Assembly (NCBI RefSeq): GCF_900112305.1
Contig: NZ_FOKT01000010.1
Location: 26,426-90,425, forward strand
DNA length: 64,000 nucleotides
From: Microbulbifer thermotolerans
GTDB taxonomy: Bacteria > Pseudomonadota > Gammaproteobacteria > Pseudomonadales > Cellvibrionaceae
Direction: 5' to 3'
A program made the position numbers and the translations under genes. The first letter of the stretch is position 1. Every line of letters begins with the position of its first letter. Of the stretch, positions 30,123 through 40,600 are shown in pieces. The notes beneath the pieces were generated by a model. That model ran no database searches. It had not been told where the DNA came from and worked only from the letters and a program-made list of their open reading frames with translations.

Positions 30123-32927
30123 ATGACCGATTACAAAGCCACTCTGAACCTGCCCGAAACCGATTTTCCTATGCGCGGCAACCTGCCGCAGCGGGAACCG
30201 GCCATCCTAAAAAAATGGCAGGAGGGAAAGCTCTACGAAAAGATCCGCGCAGCGCGCGCCGGGCGCGATCAGTTTATCCTCCACGACGGCCCGCCCTACG
30301 CAAACGGCGATATTCATATCGGTCACTCGGTCAATAAGATCCTGAAGGACATCATCGTCAAGTCAAAGACCTTGAGCGGCTTTGACGCCCCCTATGTGCC
30401 CGGCTGGGACTGCCATGGCCTGCCCATTGAGCACAAGGTGGAAACCAAAATCGGCAAAGCTGGCAGTAAGGTGGATTACAAAACGTTCCGCCAGAAATGC
30501 CGCGAATACGCCGCCAAGCAGGTCGAGGGGCAGAAAAAGGATTTTGTCCGCCTGGGCGTACTGGGGGAGTGGGACAATCCCTATCGCACTATGGATTTTC
30601 AGTTCGAGGGGGACATCATTCGCGCTCTCGGCCGCATCGTGAAAAATGGCCACTTGGCGCGCGGCTTCAAGCCTGTCTATTGGAGCGTGGTCGGCGGCTC
30701 GGCGCTGGCGGAAGCGGAAGTGGAGTACCGGGATAAAACGTCCTACTCCATCGATGTCTGCTACCCCGCCACCGAGGAAACGGCCCTGGCCATCGCCGAT
30801 GCCGCCGGAGGTCACGCCGGCGACGGCCCCCTCTCAGTCGTCATCTGGACCACCACTCCCTGGACCCTTCCCTCCAGCCAGGCGGTCTCGGTCAACGCTG
30901 AGCTGGAGTATGTTGTGGTGCAGGCTGGCGACAGGCGTATTCTGGTGGCGGAAGCGCTCAAGGATGCGGTACTGGAACGCGCCGGTCTCAGCGGTGAGGT
31001 GGTAGGGCGCATCCGCGGTGCTGCATTGGAACACCTGAAGTTGCACCACCCCTTCTACGACAAGTTGTTGCCGATTGTTCTCGGTAACCATGTAACCACC
31101 GACGCCGGTACTGGCTGTGTGCACACGGCCCCGGACCACGGTCCGGACGACTTCCTTGTGGGCAAGCGCTACGGAATCGACACGCTGAATTACGTCGATG
31201 ACAACGGGGTCTACCGCGACAGTGTGCCCCTGTTCGCCGGTGAGCATGTCTACAAGGTGGACGACAAAATAGTTGCCCTGCTGAAAGAAAAAGGCGTGTT
31301 GCTGTGCGAGGACAAACTGGTGCACAGCTACCCTCACTGCTGGCGTACCAAGACGCCGCTGATCTATCGCGCGACGCCGCAGTGGTTTATCAGTATGCAG
31401 CAGAATGACCTGCTCGATCATGCACAGCAGGCCGCGGATCAGGTGGAATGGATCCCCGACTGGGGTAAGGCACGTATTGACGCCATGCTGGATGCCAGTC
31501 CGGACTGGTGCATCTCGCGGCAGCGTACCTGGGGCGTGCCCATTGCTCTTTTCGTACACAAAGAGACACACGAGATCCATCCGGACACCCCGGCACTGAT
31601 GGAGAAAGTGGCCGAGCGCGTCGATGCGGGGGGCATGGATGTCTGGTTCGATTTAGACCCGAGTGAGCTGTTGGGCAGCGAGGCCGATCAGTACCAGAAG
31701 GTCACCGACACTCTGGATGTCTGGTTCGACTCTGGTGTGACACACTTTGCCGTGCTGGAGCGCCGAGAGGGCCTGCGCTTCCCGGCGGATTTGTACCTGG
31801 AAGGCTCCGACCAGCACCGCGGCTGGTTCCAGTCTTCTCTGAAAACCTCTATCGCCATCAACAACTGTGCTCCCTACAAGCAGGTGCTGACCCACGGTTT
31901 CACCGTGGATGCCCAGGGGCGCAAGATGTCAAAGTCTGTCGGTAACGTCGTTGCGCCTCAGGAAGTCATTAACAAACTGGGTGCGGATGTGCTGCGTCTT
32001 TGGGTTGCCGCTACCGATTTCAGCGGCGAGATGGCGGTCTCCGACGAAATCCTGAAGCGCACCGCGGACTCCTACCGCCGCTTGCGTAATACGGCGCGCT
32101 TCCTCCTGTCCAATCTGGCTGGCTTCGATCCGCAAACGGACCTGCTGCCGGAAGATGCGCTGCTGGCGCTGGACCGCTGGGCGCTGGACAAGGCTTCACG
32201 CCTGCAGGACGAAATTGTCGCAGCCTATGACCACTATCAGTTCCACCATATTTACCAGAAACTGCACAATTTCTGCGTGGTGGACCTGGGTGGCTTCTAT
32301 TTGGATATCATCAAGGATCGCCAGTACACCACACAACGCGACAGTGTCGCGCGCCGCTCGGCGCAGACGGCCCTCTACCACATTGTCCAGGCCTTTGCGC
32401 GCTGGATTGCGCCGATTCTGAGCTTTACTGCCGAAGAAGTATGGCAATTTATTCCAGGGGAAAAGGCGGAGAGCGTATTCCTCGAGGAGTGGTATCCTCT
32501 GCCGAAACTTCCCGCGGATTTTGCCAAAGGGGCGGACTACTGGGCAGCGATTGCCCAGGTGAAAACTGCGGTGAACAAAGTGCTGGAGGAACAGCGCGCG
32601 GCGGGCAATATCGGCGGGTCTCTGCAGGCGGCGGTGACGCTTTACGCCGACGACGAGCTGCGCGGCAAACTGGCGGAGCTTGAGGACGAGCTGCGGTTTG
32701 TATTGATCTGTTCTTCCACCTCGGTCCAGCGCCTCAGCGATGCCGCAGGTGCACACAGTACTGAACTGTCCGGACTTAAAGTGGATGTGCGCAAAGTCGA
32801 CCACCCCAAGTGCGCGCGCTGTTGGCATTATCGTGCCGATGTGGGGGCGGACCCCGAGCATCCCGAGATCTGCTCCCGTTGCGTGGACAATGTGGCTGGT
32901 TCCGGTGAGGAACGGCACTATGCTTAA
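30123..32927 (+). CDS. ileS: isoleucyl-tRNA synthetase
   Basis: Class I aminoacyl-tRNA synthetase of 934 residues that charges tRNA-Ile. The HIGH motif appears as [13 protein letters not shown] near residue 60, the KMSKS loop as [11 protein letters not shown] near residue 600. An editing (CP1) domain lies between them, and a C-terminal zinc finger ([12 protein letters not shown]...ICSRCVDNV) ends the protein, as in the bacterial type 1 enzyme. This is the mupirocin-sensitive length class. lspA begins eight bases before the stop. Confidence 0.98.
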   Translation: MTDYKATLNLPETDFPMRGNLPQREPAILKKWQEGKLYEKIRAARAGRDQFILHDGPPYANGDIHIGHSVNKILKDIIVKSKTLSGFDAPYVPGWDCHGLPIEHKVETKIGKAGSKVDYKTFRQKCREYAAKQVEGQKKDFVRLGVLGEWDNPYRTMDFQFEGDIIRALGRIVKNGHLARGFKPVYWSVVGGSALAEAEVEYRDKTSYSIDVCYPATEETALAIADAAGGHAGDGPLSVVIWTTTPWTLPSSQAVSVNAELEYVVVQAGDRRILVAEALKDAVLERAGLSGEVVGRIRGAALEHLKLHHPFYDKLLPIVLGNHVTTDAGTGCVHTAPDHGPDDFLVGKRYGIDTLNYVDDNGVYRDSVPLFAGEHVYKVDDKIVALLKEKGVLLCEDKLVHSYPHCWRTKTPLIYRATPQWFISMQQNDLLDHAQQAADQVEWIPDWGKARIDAMLDASPDWCISRQRTWGVPIALFVHKETHEIHPDTPALMEKVAERVDAGGMDVWFDLDPSELLGSEADQYQKVTDTLDVWFDSGVTHFAVLERREGLRFPADLYLEGSDQHRGWFQSSLKTSIAINNCAPYKQVLTHGFTVDAQGRKMSKSVGNVVAPQEVINKLGADVLRLWVAATDFSGEMAVSDEILKRTADSYRRLRNTARFLLSNLAGFDPQTDLLPEDALLALDRWALDKASRLQDEIVAAYDHYQFHHIYQKLHNFCVVDLGGFYLDIIKDRQYTTQRDSVARRSAQTALYHIVQAFARWIAPILSFTAEEVWQFIPGEKAESVFLEEWYPLPKLPADFAKGADYWAAIAQVKTAVNKVLEEQRAAGNIGGSLQAAVTLYADDELRGKLAELEDELRFVLICSSTSVQRLSDAAGAHSTELSGLKVDVRKVDHPKCARCWHYRADVGADPEHPEICSRCVDNVAGSGEERHYA

Positions 32928-33447
32928 AACGGGTTTAAAGGCTTTCAGCCACCCGTGGCGCTGGTACTGGCTGGCGCTGGGGGTGATACTGCTGGATATC
33001 GCCACAAAAGTGTGGGCGGTGGAGGCGTTTATGTACGGCCCCGCAATGCAGATCATCCCCGGCCTGCTGCAGTTCACCTACGCGGAGAACTACGGTGCCG
33101 CCTTTAGTTTTCTCGCTGATGCCGGCGGCTGGCAGCGCTGGTTTTTCGGTGTTATCGCATTCGGTTTCAGTATTGTGGTGACAGTGTGGCTGTGGCGGCT
33201 TTCTCCGGCAAAGCGCTGGGAACCTGCGGCTTTGGGGCTGATTCTCGGTGGCGCTATTGGCAATCTCTGGGACAGGATGCTGCTCGGCTATGTGCGTGAC
33301 TTTATCTCCGTCTACTATGGCAGCTGGAGCTTTCCAGTGTTTAATGTGGCGGATATGGCGATCAGCATCGGCGCGGCCATGCTGGTGATCGAATTGCTGT
33401 TCTTTGCCGGCAAGAAAGGCGAGGCGGAGAAGAGCGCGGAAGTATAG
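32920..33447 (+). CDS. lspA: lipoprotein signal peptidase (signal peptidase II)
   Basis: Inner-membrane aspartyl protease of 175 residues that cleaves prolipoproteins after lipidation. Four membrane helices; the catalytic Asp residues lie in [16 protein letters not shown] and [12 protein letters not shown], and [13 protein letters not shown] near residue 55 is diagnostic. The ATG at 32920 overlaps ileS by eight bases, so translation is coupled. The open frame continues upstream inside ileS but has no homology there. The BamD lipoprotein in this window would be one of its substrates. Confidence 0.96.
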   Translation: MLKTGLKAFSHPWRWYWLALGVILLDIATKVWAVEAFMYGPAMQIIPGLLQFTYAENYGAAFSFLADAGGWQRWFFGVIAFGFSIVVTVWLWRLSPAKRWEPAALGLILGGAIGNLWDRMLLGYVRDFISVYYGSWSFPVFNVADMAISIGAAMLVIELLFFAGKKGEAEKSAEV

Positions 33448-33454
33448 AAGAAAG

Positions 33455-33895
33455 ATGGCAAATACCGTTATCGGAGAGCACAGCCGGGTTACCCTGCACT
33501 TCAGTTTGAAGCTGGACGATGGCAGCGTCGTCGACTCCACCTTTGAGGGCGAGCCGGCCACATTCAGTGTCGGCGACGGCAATCTTCTGCCCGGTTTCGA
33601 GAAGGCGTTGTTCGGTCTCAAAGCCGGCGATGAGGCGCAATTCGAAATACCGCCGGAGCAGGGCTTTGGGCAGAGAAACCCCAGTAATATTCAAAAGGTA
33701 CGGCGTGACAGCTTCTCTCCGGATATGGAACTGGAGCCGGGGCTGGTCGTTTCTTTTGACAATGGCGGCGGCGAGCTGCCCGGTGTCATCCGTTCAGTAG
33801 GCGAGGACGAAGTCACCGTCGATTTCAACCACCCACTGGCCGGCCAGACGCTGAACTTCCATGTAAAAATTCTCCAGGTGGACTCCATTCAGTAA
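33455..33895 (+). CDS. fkpB: FKBP-type peptidyl-prolyl isomerase FkpB
   Basis: SlpA/FkpB-type peptidyl-prolyl cis-trans isomerase of 146 residues. [27 protein letters not shown] near the start, taken in parts, and [17 protein letters not shown] are family marks, with a flap domain inserted between the two halves of the FKBP fold. Start at 33455 (MANTVIGEH), seven bases after lspA, is preferred to earlier in-frame codons inside lspA. Cytoplasmic chaperone and isomerase; operon partner of ispH as in other gammaproteobacteria. Confidence 0.95.
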   Translation: MANTVIGEHSRVTLHFSLKLDDGSVVDSTFEGEPATFSVGDGNLLPGFEKALFGLKAGDEAQFEIPPEQGFGQRNPSNIQKVRRDSFSPDMELEPGLVVSFDNGGGELPGVIRSVGEDEVTVDFNHPLAGQTLNFHVKILQVDSIQ

Positions 33896-33938
33896 CTGGC
33901 CTCCGGTATCTTCGCAGCGAACAAGTGTTGATCTGAAT

Positions 33939-34871
33939 ATGCAAATCCGACTTGCCAATCCTCGCGGCTTTTGTGCCGGTGTCGACCGGGCCATCGATAT
34001 CGTCAACCGTGCCCTGGATGTATTCGGTGCGCCCATCTATGTGCGCCACGAAGTAGTGCATAACAAATTCGTTGTGGAGAGCCTGCGCGAACGCGGAGCA
34101 GTTTTTGTCGACGAATTGAGTGAAGTACCGGACGACGTCATCGTGATATTCAGTGCGCACGGCGTCTCCAAAGCGGTACAAGAGGAGGCCGCCGCACGCG
34201 GTCTCAAGGTATTCGACGCTACCTGCCCGCTGGTGACCAAGGTACATATGGAGGTGAGCAAATTTAGTGCCGAGGGGGCGGAGTGTATATTGATCGGCCA
34301 TGCCGGCCACCCAGAGGTGGAGGGCACCATGGGGCAGTATGACACCAGAAATGGGGGTGCTATCTATCTGGTCGAAGACGAGGAAGATGTACCCAAGCTG
34401 CAGGTCAAAGACGAAAACAATCTGAGCTTCGTCACCCAGACCACGCTGTCCATGGATGACACCGCCAAGGTCATCGACGCCCTGCGCGCCCGCTTTCCCA
34501 ATATTCGCGGCCCGCGCAAGGATGACATCTGCTATGCAACCCAGAACCGTCAGGACGCCGTGAAGCAACTGGCACTGGAAAGCGACCTAGTGCTGGTGGT
34601 CGGCAGCCCCAATAGTTCAAACTCCAACCGCCTGCGTGAACTGGCCGAGCGCTGTGGCACCACCGCCAAACTGATCGATGGTGCCGCAGATATAGAGCCG
34701 GCCTGGCTCGAGGGCAAAAAAGCAATCGGCATCACTGCCGGCGCTTCGGCGCCAGAGGTGCTGGTACAGGAAGTGATCGAGCGCCTGCGTCAGCTGGGTG
34801 CCGAGTTGCCACGGGAGATGGCGGGGCGGGAGGAGAATATTCGCTTTTCTCTGCCGAAAGAGTTGCGCTAA
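33939..34871 (+). CDS. ispH: 4-hydroxy-3-methylbut-2-enyl diphosphate reductase
   Basis: IspH (LytB) performs the last step of the MEP isoprenoid pathway with a [4Fe-4S] cluster. The three cluster cysteines are in [11 protein letters not shown] near residue 12, [11 protein letters not shown] near residue 96 and [11 protein letters not shown] near residue 193. [13 protein letters not shown] near residue 124 and [11 protein letters not shown] near residue 223 are also conserved. Length 310 is normal. It supplies isopentenyl and dimethylallyl diphosphate, ultimately used by IspB upstream. Downstream 234 bp hold a GGAGG stem-loop at 34915-34942 and then the sigma-54-like promoter of the pilin operon. 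Confidence 0.97.
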   Translation: MQIRLANPRGFCAGVDRAIDIVNRALDVFGAPIYVRHEVVHNKFVVESLRERGAVFVDELSEVPDDVIVIFSAHGVSKAVQEEAAARGLKVFDATCPLVTKVHMEVSKFSAEGAECILIGHAGHPEVEGTMGQYDTRNGGAIYLVEDEEDVPKLQVKDENNLSFVTQTTLSMDDTAKVIDALRARFPNIRGPRKDDICYATQNRQDAVKQLALESDLVLVVGSPNSSNSNRLRELAERCGTTAKLIDGAADIEPAWLEGKKAIGITAGASAPEVLVQEVIERLRQLGAELPREMAGREENIRFSLPKELR

Positions 34872-35063
34872 GCAGCTTCTGATTAAGCAGAGCTCGCACC
34901 TCTAAAAGTGGGCTGGAGGTTAGCTGTCCTCGCTAATCCTCCACCTTCCAATCCATTTGTCGCCTCCCCAGTACCGCCTATCGGCCTCTCCTGCAAATTG
35001 TCGATTCCCTCCCTTTAACTGCTACGCCAAGTTGGTATACATGCACCAGGCTAGTTTGATGCA

Positions 35064-35079
35064 TGGCATTGTGCTGGCA
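35064..35079 (+). promoter_or_regulatory. sigma-54-like promoter of the minor pilin operon
   Basis: TGGCATTGTGCTGGCA fits TGGCAC-N5-TTGCA at the essential GG (-24) and GC (-12) with exact 10-bp spacing between them; two other positions differ. Predicted start of transcription near 35090, giving a leader of about 16 bases with AGGG before the ATG at 35106. Confidence 0.5.
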
Positions 35080-35105
35080 GTCCGTGTTTCCAGGGTAAAG
35101 CAATA

Positions 35106-35630
35106 ATGAGCAACTTTAGACGGTTAGCTGGTTTCACCATCGTTGAGCTGATGGTAGTGCTTATGATTTTGGGCATTATTACCGCGATGGCTGTCCCTTC
35201 CTTTAATACCATGATTAAAAATAATCGTGTCGCCACCATGACCAATGACCTAAACGGCTTGCTGCAATATGCGCGAGCAGAGGCCGTGCGTCGGGGGGGC
35301 GGAGTTCGCGTTAGCGCAATTGATGGCGATGTCGCCAATGGGCTTAGGGTTTGGTTCGACAGTAATAGCGACAATGGATTCGATAGTGGTGAAGAGCTGC
35401 GGGAGCTCAATATCGATCTTGCGACCTTGGCTCTGGATGCCAATATCGGCGGCGCTAACGCCAAGAATGTTGACTTTACTTTTAACGCCCGTGGCGGGGG
35501 CAGCCTGGGCAACACTTTGACTTTGAAACTGTGTGACGATCGCACTGGGAATCATGGTCGAGAGCTCGAGTTGCTGGTGTCTGGTGCAATTCGCTTGAAT
35601 ACCGGCATTGCCTGTAGCAGTGGGGATTAG
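35106..35630 (+). CDS. fimU: GspH/FimT-family minor pilin (FimU position)
   Basis: Type IV minor pilin of 174 residues, first gene of the minor-pilin operon. The prepilin site is RRLAG|FTIVEL with Glu at +5, followed by a hydrophobic helix MVVLMILGIITAMAVPSF. The globular part carries the GspH-type features YARAEAVRRGG and a C-terminal disulfide pair (LCDDRTG, IACSSGD). It is processed by PilD and contributes to the pilus-initiating tip complex with PilV, PilW, PilX and PilE. By position it corresponds to FimU of Pseudomonas; FimT is the alternative name. Confidence 0.87.
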   Translation: MSNFRRLAGFTIVELMVVLMILGIITAMAVPSFNTMIKNNRVATMTNDLNGLLQYARAEAVRRGGGVRVSAIDGDVANGLRVWFDSNSDNGFDSGEELRELNIDLATLALDANIGGANAKNVDFTFNARGGGSLGNTLTLKLCDDRTGNHGRELELLVSGAIRLNTGIACSSGD

Positions 35631-35631
35631 G

Positions 35632-36099
35632 ATGAAAACACAAAGAGGGGCGACACTGATCGAGGTGTTGGTATCGGTTCTAGTTTTGGCGGTTGGGTTA
35701 CTCGGCCTTGCAGCCACGCAGATGATGAGTCTGAAGAACGGTAGCGGTGCTCATCACCGTTACATGGCGGCTTTGGCGGCTCAGGAGATCGTCGAGCGTA
35801 TGCGTGCCAACCCCAGCGGTGTCCAGCAAGGGGCTTACGATGGCACGGTAAGTGGTACTTCCACTTCCAGCAACGACTGTAGTTCATCCTGCTCCGTCAA
35901 CGAGCTTGCCGCCCGGGATCTTTATGAGTGGGACCAAGTTCTGAAGTCGAATCTACCCTCCGCGAAAGGCACTATCAGCCGCAATGGAGGTGTGGTGACG
36001 GTGAAGATTGACTGGAAAGAGCAGCATACCGGAGAGGATTACGGAACCTCGGCAAGTGCACTGGAAGATGCCTCATTTGAAATGATTGTGGAGCTTTAA
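35632..36099 (+). CDS. pilV: type IV pilus minor pilin PilV
   Basis: Minor pilin of 155 residues. Prepilin site is KTQRG|ATLIEV with Glu at +5; the helix VLVSVLVLAVGLLGLAATQ and the HRYMAALAAQEIVERMRANP stretch are typical of PilV. A Ser/Thr-rich segment with CSSSC follows, possibly a disulfide loop. Start ATG at 35632 overlaps no gene and lies one base after the previous stop; earlier in-frame starts sit inside fimU. Part of the tip and initiation complex with PilW, PilX and PilE. Confidence 0.92.
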   Translation: MKTQRGATLIEVLVSVLVLAVGLLGLAATQMMSLKNGSGAHHRYMAALAAQEIVERMRANPSGVQQGAYDGTVSGTSTSSNDCSSSCSVNELAARDLYEWDQVLKSNLPSAKGTISRNGGVVTVKIDWKEQHTGEDYGTSASALEDASFEMIVEL

Positions 36100-36101
36100 T
36101 C

Positions 36102-37130
36102 ATGCAGCTATTTGGCCGGCAGCGCGGTCTGTCGTTGATTGAACTGATGATTGGCATATTGTTGAGCTCTCTTTTGTTGTTGGGAGTCCTGCAGATATTC
36201 CAAAGCAACAGTGACACTATGCGTATGCAAACCGCCTTCTCCCGGGTCCAGGAAAGCGGTCGCTTTGCTATCGATTTGCTGAGTAAGGAAATCCGCTCCG
36301 CGGACTACTGGGGGTGTGTATCAGATGTGGCCAGTATTGATAATCATCTCAATGTAAGTAGTGGTTTTCTGGCTTCTATCGGTGCCGATGGCGTGCAAGG
36401 AATAGACAATGCCGATTCCAGTGAGAAGGTAGATTCAATAGATGTTGTAGATGGCACGGATATTTTGATTTTGAGCGGCACAATGGATGCGTGTGGCGGA
36501 GTCGGAAGGTTAGTGGACACTTCTGTCCCGGGCGAGCTTAAAGTCACCTCCAATTGCCCTATTACTGCAGGCCAAGTGGTTCTTGTTTCAAACTGCCTTG
36601 CTGCTGATGCGCTGACAATCACAGGGGTTAGTGGAACCCTGGGTGGTGGCAGTGACAGAGTGATTGCCCATGCTGCGGGATCCGTGAAGAGTGGTTGGAT
36701 AGAAAACACAAGCGACACTTTGACAATGAGTTATGGTGCGGATTCCAGGTTGCTTTTGCCTTACCAGAGGACTTTTTTCATCGCACAAAGTGCCGCTGGA
36801 ACCAATTCTCTGTTTATGCGAGAGGTGACCGGCTCCAGTGATATCACTCAGGAATTGGTTCCTGGCATAGAGGATATGCAGGTTTCCTACGGTAGAGATA
36901 CGACCGGTAACGGTATTGTAGATACCTGGCAGAATGCAAGTTCTACCTTAAGTGTAATGGCTGGAGTAACAGCAATTAAATTGCAGCTACTTGTGGCGAG
37001 TGAAGGAAATGCAGGTGCCGGTGAACAAAAAATTACTGAGCTGGATGGAACCGAGACGACTTACTCGGATGGGCGCTTGAGAAAGCTTTATGTGGCGACA
37101 GTAAAAGTGCGCAACAGGGGGGCTATGTGA
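36102..37130 (+). CDS. pilW: type IV pilus minor pilin PilW
   Basis: Minor pilin of 342 residues, the usual PilW size. Prepilin site GRQRG|LSLIELMIG with Glu at +5. The early soluble part contains FQSNSDTMRMQTAFSRVQESGRFA, divided here as FQSNSDTMRMQ and SRVQESGRFA, and a SKEIRSADYWGC motif, all typical of PilW. Several cysteines suggest disulfides. The stop TGA shares its last base with the pilX ATG, so translation is coupled. Confidence 0.93.
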   Translation: MQLFGRQRGLSLIELMIGILLSSLLLLGVLQIFQSNSDTMRMQTAFSRVQESGRFAIDLLSKEIRSADYWGCVSDVASIDNHLNVSSGFLASIGADGVQGIDNADSSEKVDSIDVVDGTDILILSGTMDACGGVGRLVDTSVPGELKVTSNCPITAGQVVLVSNCLAADALTITGVSGTLGGGSDRVIAHAAGSVKSGWIENTSDTLTMSYGADSRLLLPYQRTFFIAQSAAGTNSLFMREVTGSSDITQELVPGIEDMQVSYGRDTTGNGIVDTWQNASSTLSVMAGVTAIKLQLLVASEGNAGAGEQKITELDGTETTYSDGRLRKLYVATVKVRNRGAM

Positions 37131-37666
37131 TGAAGAGTATAGGTAGGCAAAGCGGTGCGGTATTAATCGTCAGCCTGATAATTCTTCTGGTGCTTACTTT
37201 GATTGGTGTGTCGGGCGCCCGAGGGGTATTAATGAATGAGCGAATGACGTTTGCCTCCCGAGACGCAAAGATTGCACTGGAAGTCGCTGAAACTATGGCT
37301 CGCAAGGGAGAGGCGTATATCGATAGTCTTACGGATACCTCTTCCTTTGGTACCACTGGCTGGTTGCGTACTGCTGGCGACGGTCCCGATGATCTCTTCG
37401 CTGCGGATACCTGGAAGGACGCCAACTCCAGGGCTGAAGAAGTTTCAATGAAAGGCCCTGACGGTGTCACCAAACTGAAGGGGCGTATGTTTATAGAAAT
37501 GGCGGGCCAAGCGACTAACGATGCCGACGTTTCCAGTGTTGATAAGAGTGCGGGGGTTAGCAAGCTCTCCGCTAGTGATGTTCAGGTTTTTAAGATAGTC
37601 GCTCGTGGGCAGGGTATTGGCGGTACTGAACGCATAGTTGTAACCCTCTACGGCAAGGCATTTTAA
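37130..37666 (+). CDS. pilX: type IV pilus assembly protein PilX
   Basis: PilX-type protein of 178 residues. The N-terminus is GRQSG|AVLIVSLIILLVLTLIG: the usual prepilin Glu at +5 is absent, as is normal for PilX and the related secretion protein GspK. The periplasmic part contains the conserved VLMNERMTFASRDAK segment near residue 30. An additional GTG overlaps the pilW stop, but the ATG at 37130 is chosen. The next gene, pilY1, starts 13 bases downstream. Confidence 0.9.
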   Translation: MKSIGRQSGAVLIVSLIILLVLTLIGVSGARGVLMNERMTFASRDAKIALEVAETMARKGEAYIDSLTDTSSFGTTGWLRTAGDGPDDLFAADTWKDANSRAEEVSMKGPDGVTKLKGRMFIEMAGQATNDADVSSVDKSAGVSKLSASDVQVFKIVARGQGIGGTERIVVTLYGKAF

Positions 37667-37679
37667 GAGAGTGAAAAAA

Positions 37680-40600
37680 ATGGAATTAAATAAAAAGGCA
37701 GGTGTACAGTTTCCATTGCGTGCCATGAGTGCAGCTTTCTTGCTTACTTTAGCCACTAGCGCTTCTGCGGCACCGGGTACGCTATCTGATGTGCCACTCT
37801 ATACTCGAGGCTCGGCTGAGCCAAATATTATGTTCTTGCTGGACTCATCTGGTTCTATGTATGAGGTTGTGTTGCCGCCGGAAGATTATGACCCTGCTGA
37901 GAATATCCCTTGTGCAAATCCAATTGATAAAAATAGGAAAAACTACAACAATTACTATACGGTTAACTACCGAGTTAACAAATATTCTGGCAAGGTGGAA
38001 TTCAGCATAGAGTCTTACCAGAATGGTGACTGGCAAACCTGGAACTCGGTAAATAATTGTTTTGATAATAATACAAACTTTGCTGTTCGGTTTTATGCAG
38101 ATGGGAATAGTAGTTCATATTATAGAACGGGGGATTATCAAACTTATAGTTATTTGAATTTGTATGATGATGGCAGTAATGGTGCTCGTCCTAGGCAGTC
38201 GGGTCATTTTTTGAATTGGTTCTTTTCGACAAAAACTGCTGCGGGAACATATACTGCAGATAAGTTTTTAGAAGAGGATGGCAAAACTGCTCGTCGAATC
38301 AAGCTTGGTGTTGGTCGCCGTACGGACATTATGAAATCTGCAGCAGCTGAATTGGTTTCAGGCCTGGAGAATGTTCGCGTGGGCTTGATGGACTTTAATG
38401 CTGGTGACGGTGCCCGGGCGTTGTCAGGGCTTACAAGTATAACTGATGATTCACGCGAAGATTTGCTTGAAGCGATAGATAAGATCAGTGCAAGTGGTGG
38501 TACCCCACTGGCTGAAAGTTTTCAAGATATAGGTCGCTATTTTATTAGTGGATATGAAAGCCAAAAGTTATCATATGTTGATAAAAATGGCGATGCCAAA
38601 GAAGCTCAAGGAGATGTGATTTTCAGTAGTCAGCCACACTGGAATGGGGTGCCTATTCCTCAGACTGGTGTAGAAAACGGAGCAATTCAGTATTACTGCC
38701 AAAAAAGTTTTATGGTGGCGTTGACTGATGGGGAACCTTCTGTTGATGACAATGTTAGCAGTATTCTGAAAAAATATGACACTCCTTGTGAAGGACCGGA
38801 AGGGTGTACGCATGGCGATGATGAGTCTATGGATGACGTAATTAAAGCGCTTTACGAAATCGATCTGCGGCCAGACCTAAAGGAACCCGATGGTACTCCA
38901 GTAAAAAATAATATCACCAGTTATCTGATTGGCTTTGCAAGCCAAGGTCTATCAGACACAGATGTGATGGTAAACGCGGGTGCCCTGGGCGGCGGCGGCG
39001 TCTATTCCGCGGATAACGCTTCGCAACTGAAAACTACTTTTAACCAGATTATCAGTAAAGTTAACGCAATTGTTGGTAGCTCCAGCGCGGTTTCTTTCAA
39101 TAGCACGTCTTTGGAGTCTGATACAGCGCTGTTTGCAGCCAAGTTTGATAGTGGTAACTGGAGTGGTGAGCTTGCCGCATACTCCATTGATAGCGACGGC
39201 AAAATATCATCAACGCCTGTCTGGGAGGCAGGAGCTAAACTGGATGCTCTGTCTGATATCAGTCAGCGCTTTATGCTCACATATCGAGCTGACTTGGATA
39301 AAAATAACGATGGCGTTGCTGAAGGTGGCGGTGTGCTGTTTACCGCTGACAGTGCCGGGTTAGACGTAGCCAATGCTGATACTGTCAGTGAGCAGGATTT
39401 AAATATAAATACCTCTACCGGAGTAGCAGTAACTGACAGCCGGGCAGTGGAGCGGATAGCCTATTTGCGCGGCGACCGCTCCAATGAAGGCGCAGCCGAA
39501 GATGAGTTCCGCCAGCGCGTTAGCCGCTTGGGCGATATTATTAATTCATCGCCCGTATATGTCGCCAAACCGGATGCGGGTTGGGAAACAGAAAAGTTTC
39601 CTGAAGCGAGTAGCTATAGCGCCTTTAAATCCGCTAAAAGTAGCCGGACTCCTGTTGTGTATGTCGGAACCAATGACGGCTTTCTCCACGGTTTTAATGC
39701 CAGCACCACAGGTTCTGATGGCGGAAAAGAATTGATCGCTTATTCTCCCTCAGCCTTGGCCAGTACCGAGGATGAAAAAGGATTACATGCACTGACTTCC
39801 CAGATCTATCAGCACAAATATTATGTGGATGGTACGCCGACGGTTACAGATGCCTACATTGATGGTGCTTGGAAGACGGTTTTGGTCGGTGGCCTTGGAG
39901 CCGGCGGAAAGGGTTATTATGCCTTGGATGTGACCGAACCGGCGAACTTTATTGCTGCGAATGCCAGTTCACTGGTGATGTGGGAGTTTACAGACTCGGA
40001 TAACAATAATCTGGGTTACACCTTTAGCCGTCCGCAGATAGGTCGTTTATCCAATGGTGAGTGGGCTGCAATTTTTGGCAACGGCTATAACAGTACCACT
40101 GGCGATGCAGGTTTGTTCATCGTATATCTAGATGGCAATGATGGTCTGGGCAATAACTATGTCTATATCTCTACCGGCGTTGGCAGTTCAATGGATAAGA
40201 ATGGGTTGTCTACGCCTGCCATAGTGGATGCTGACTTGGACGGCACTATTGACCGTGTTTACGCGGGAGACTTAAAGGGGAATATGTGGGCTTTTGACCT
40301 CAGTAAAACCGGTAGTTGGGATGTGATCAAGGATGCGAGCAATAATCCGAAACCTCTATTTTCCACAGGCGGAGAACCTATCACAGCTGCGCCGCTAGTG
40401 GCTAAAAATGTTGTGTATAGCCACGGTTCTACCCCGAACCTGCTGGTTTATTTCGGATCCGGTCAGTATTTGACGGAAGTGGATACCGCCGATACATCCG
40501 CTGGCGGTTTCTATGCGGTGTCGGATAACGGAAAGTACGGCCTCAGCAAGGCGGACCTTGAAATCCGTACGTTAGTTAATCAGGATGTAACGCAGGCCGA

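Noticed and set aside
34915..34942. stem-loop after ispH as a terminator
   Set aside because: Stem has one bulge and no T-run follows; termination is unproven, so not listed as a terminator.
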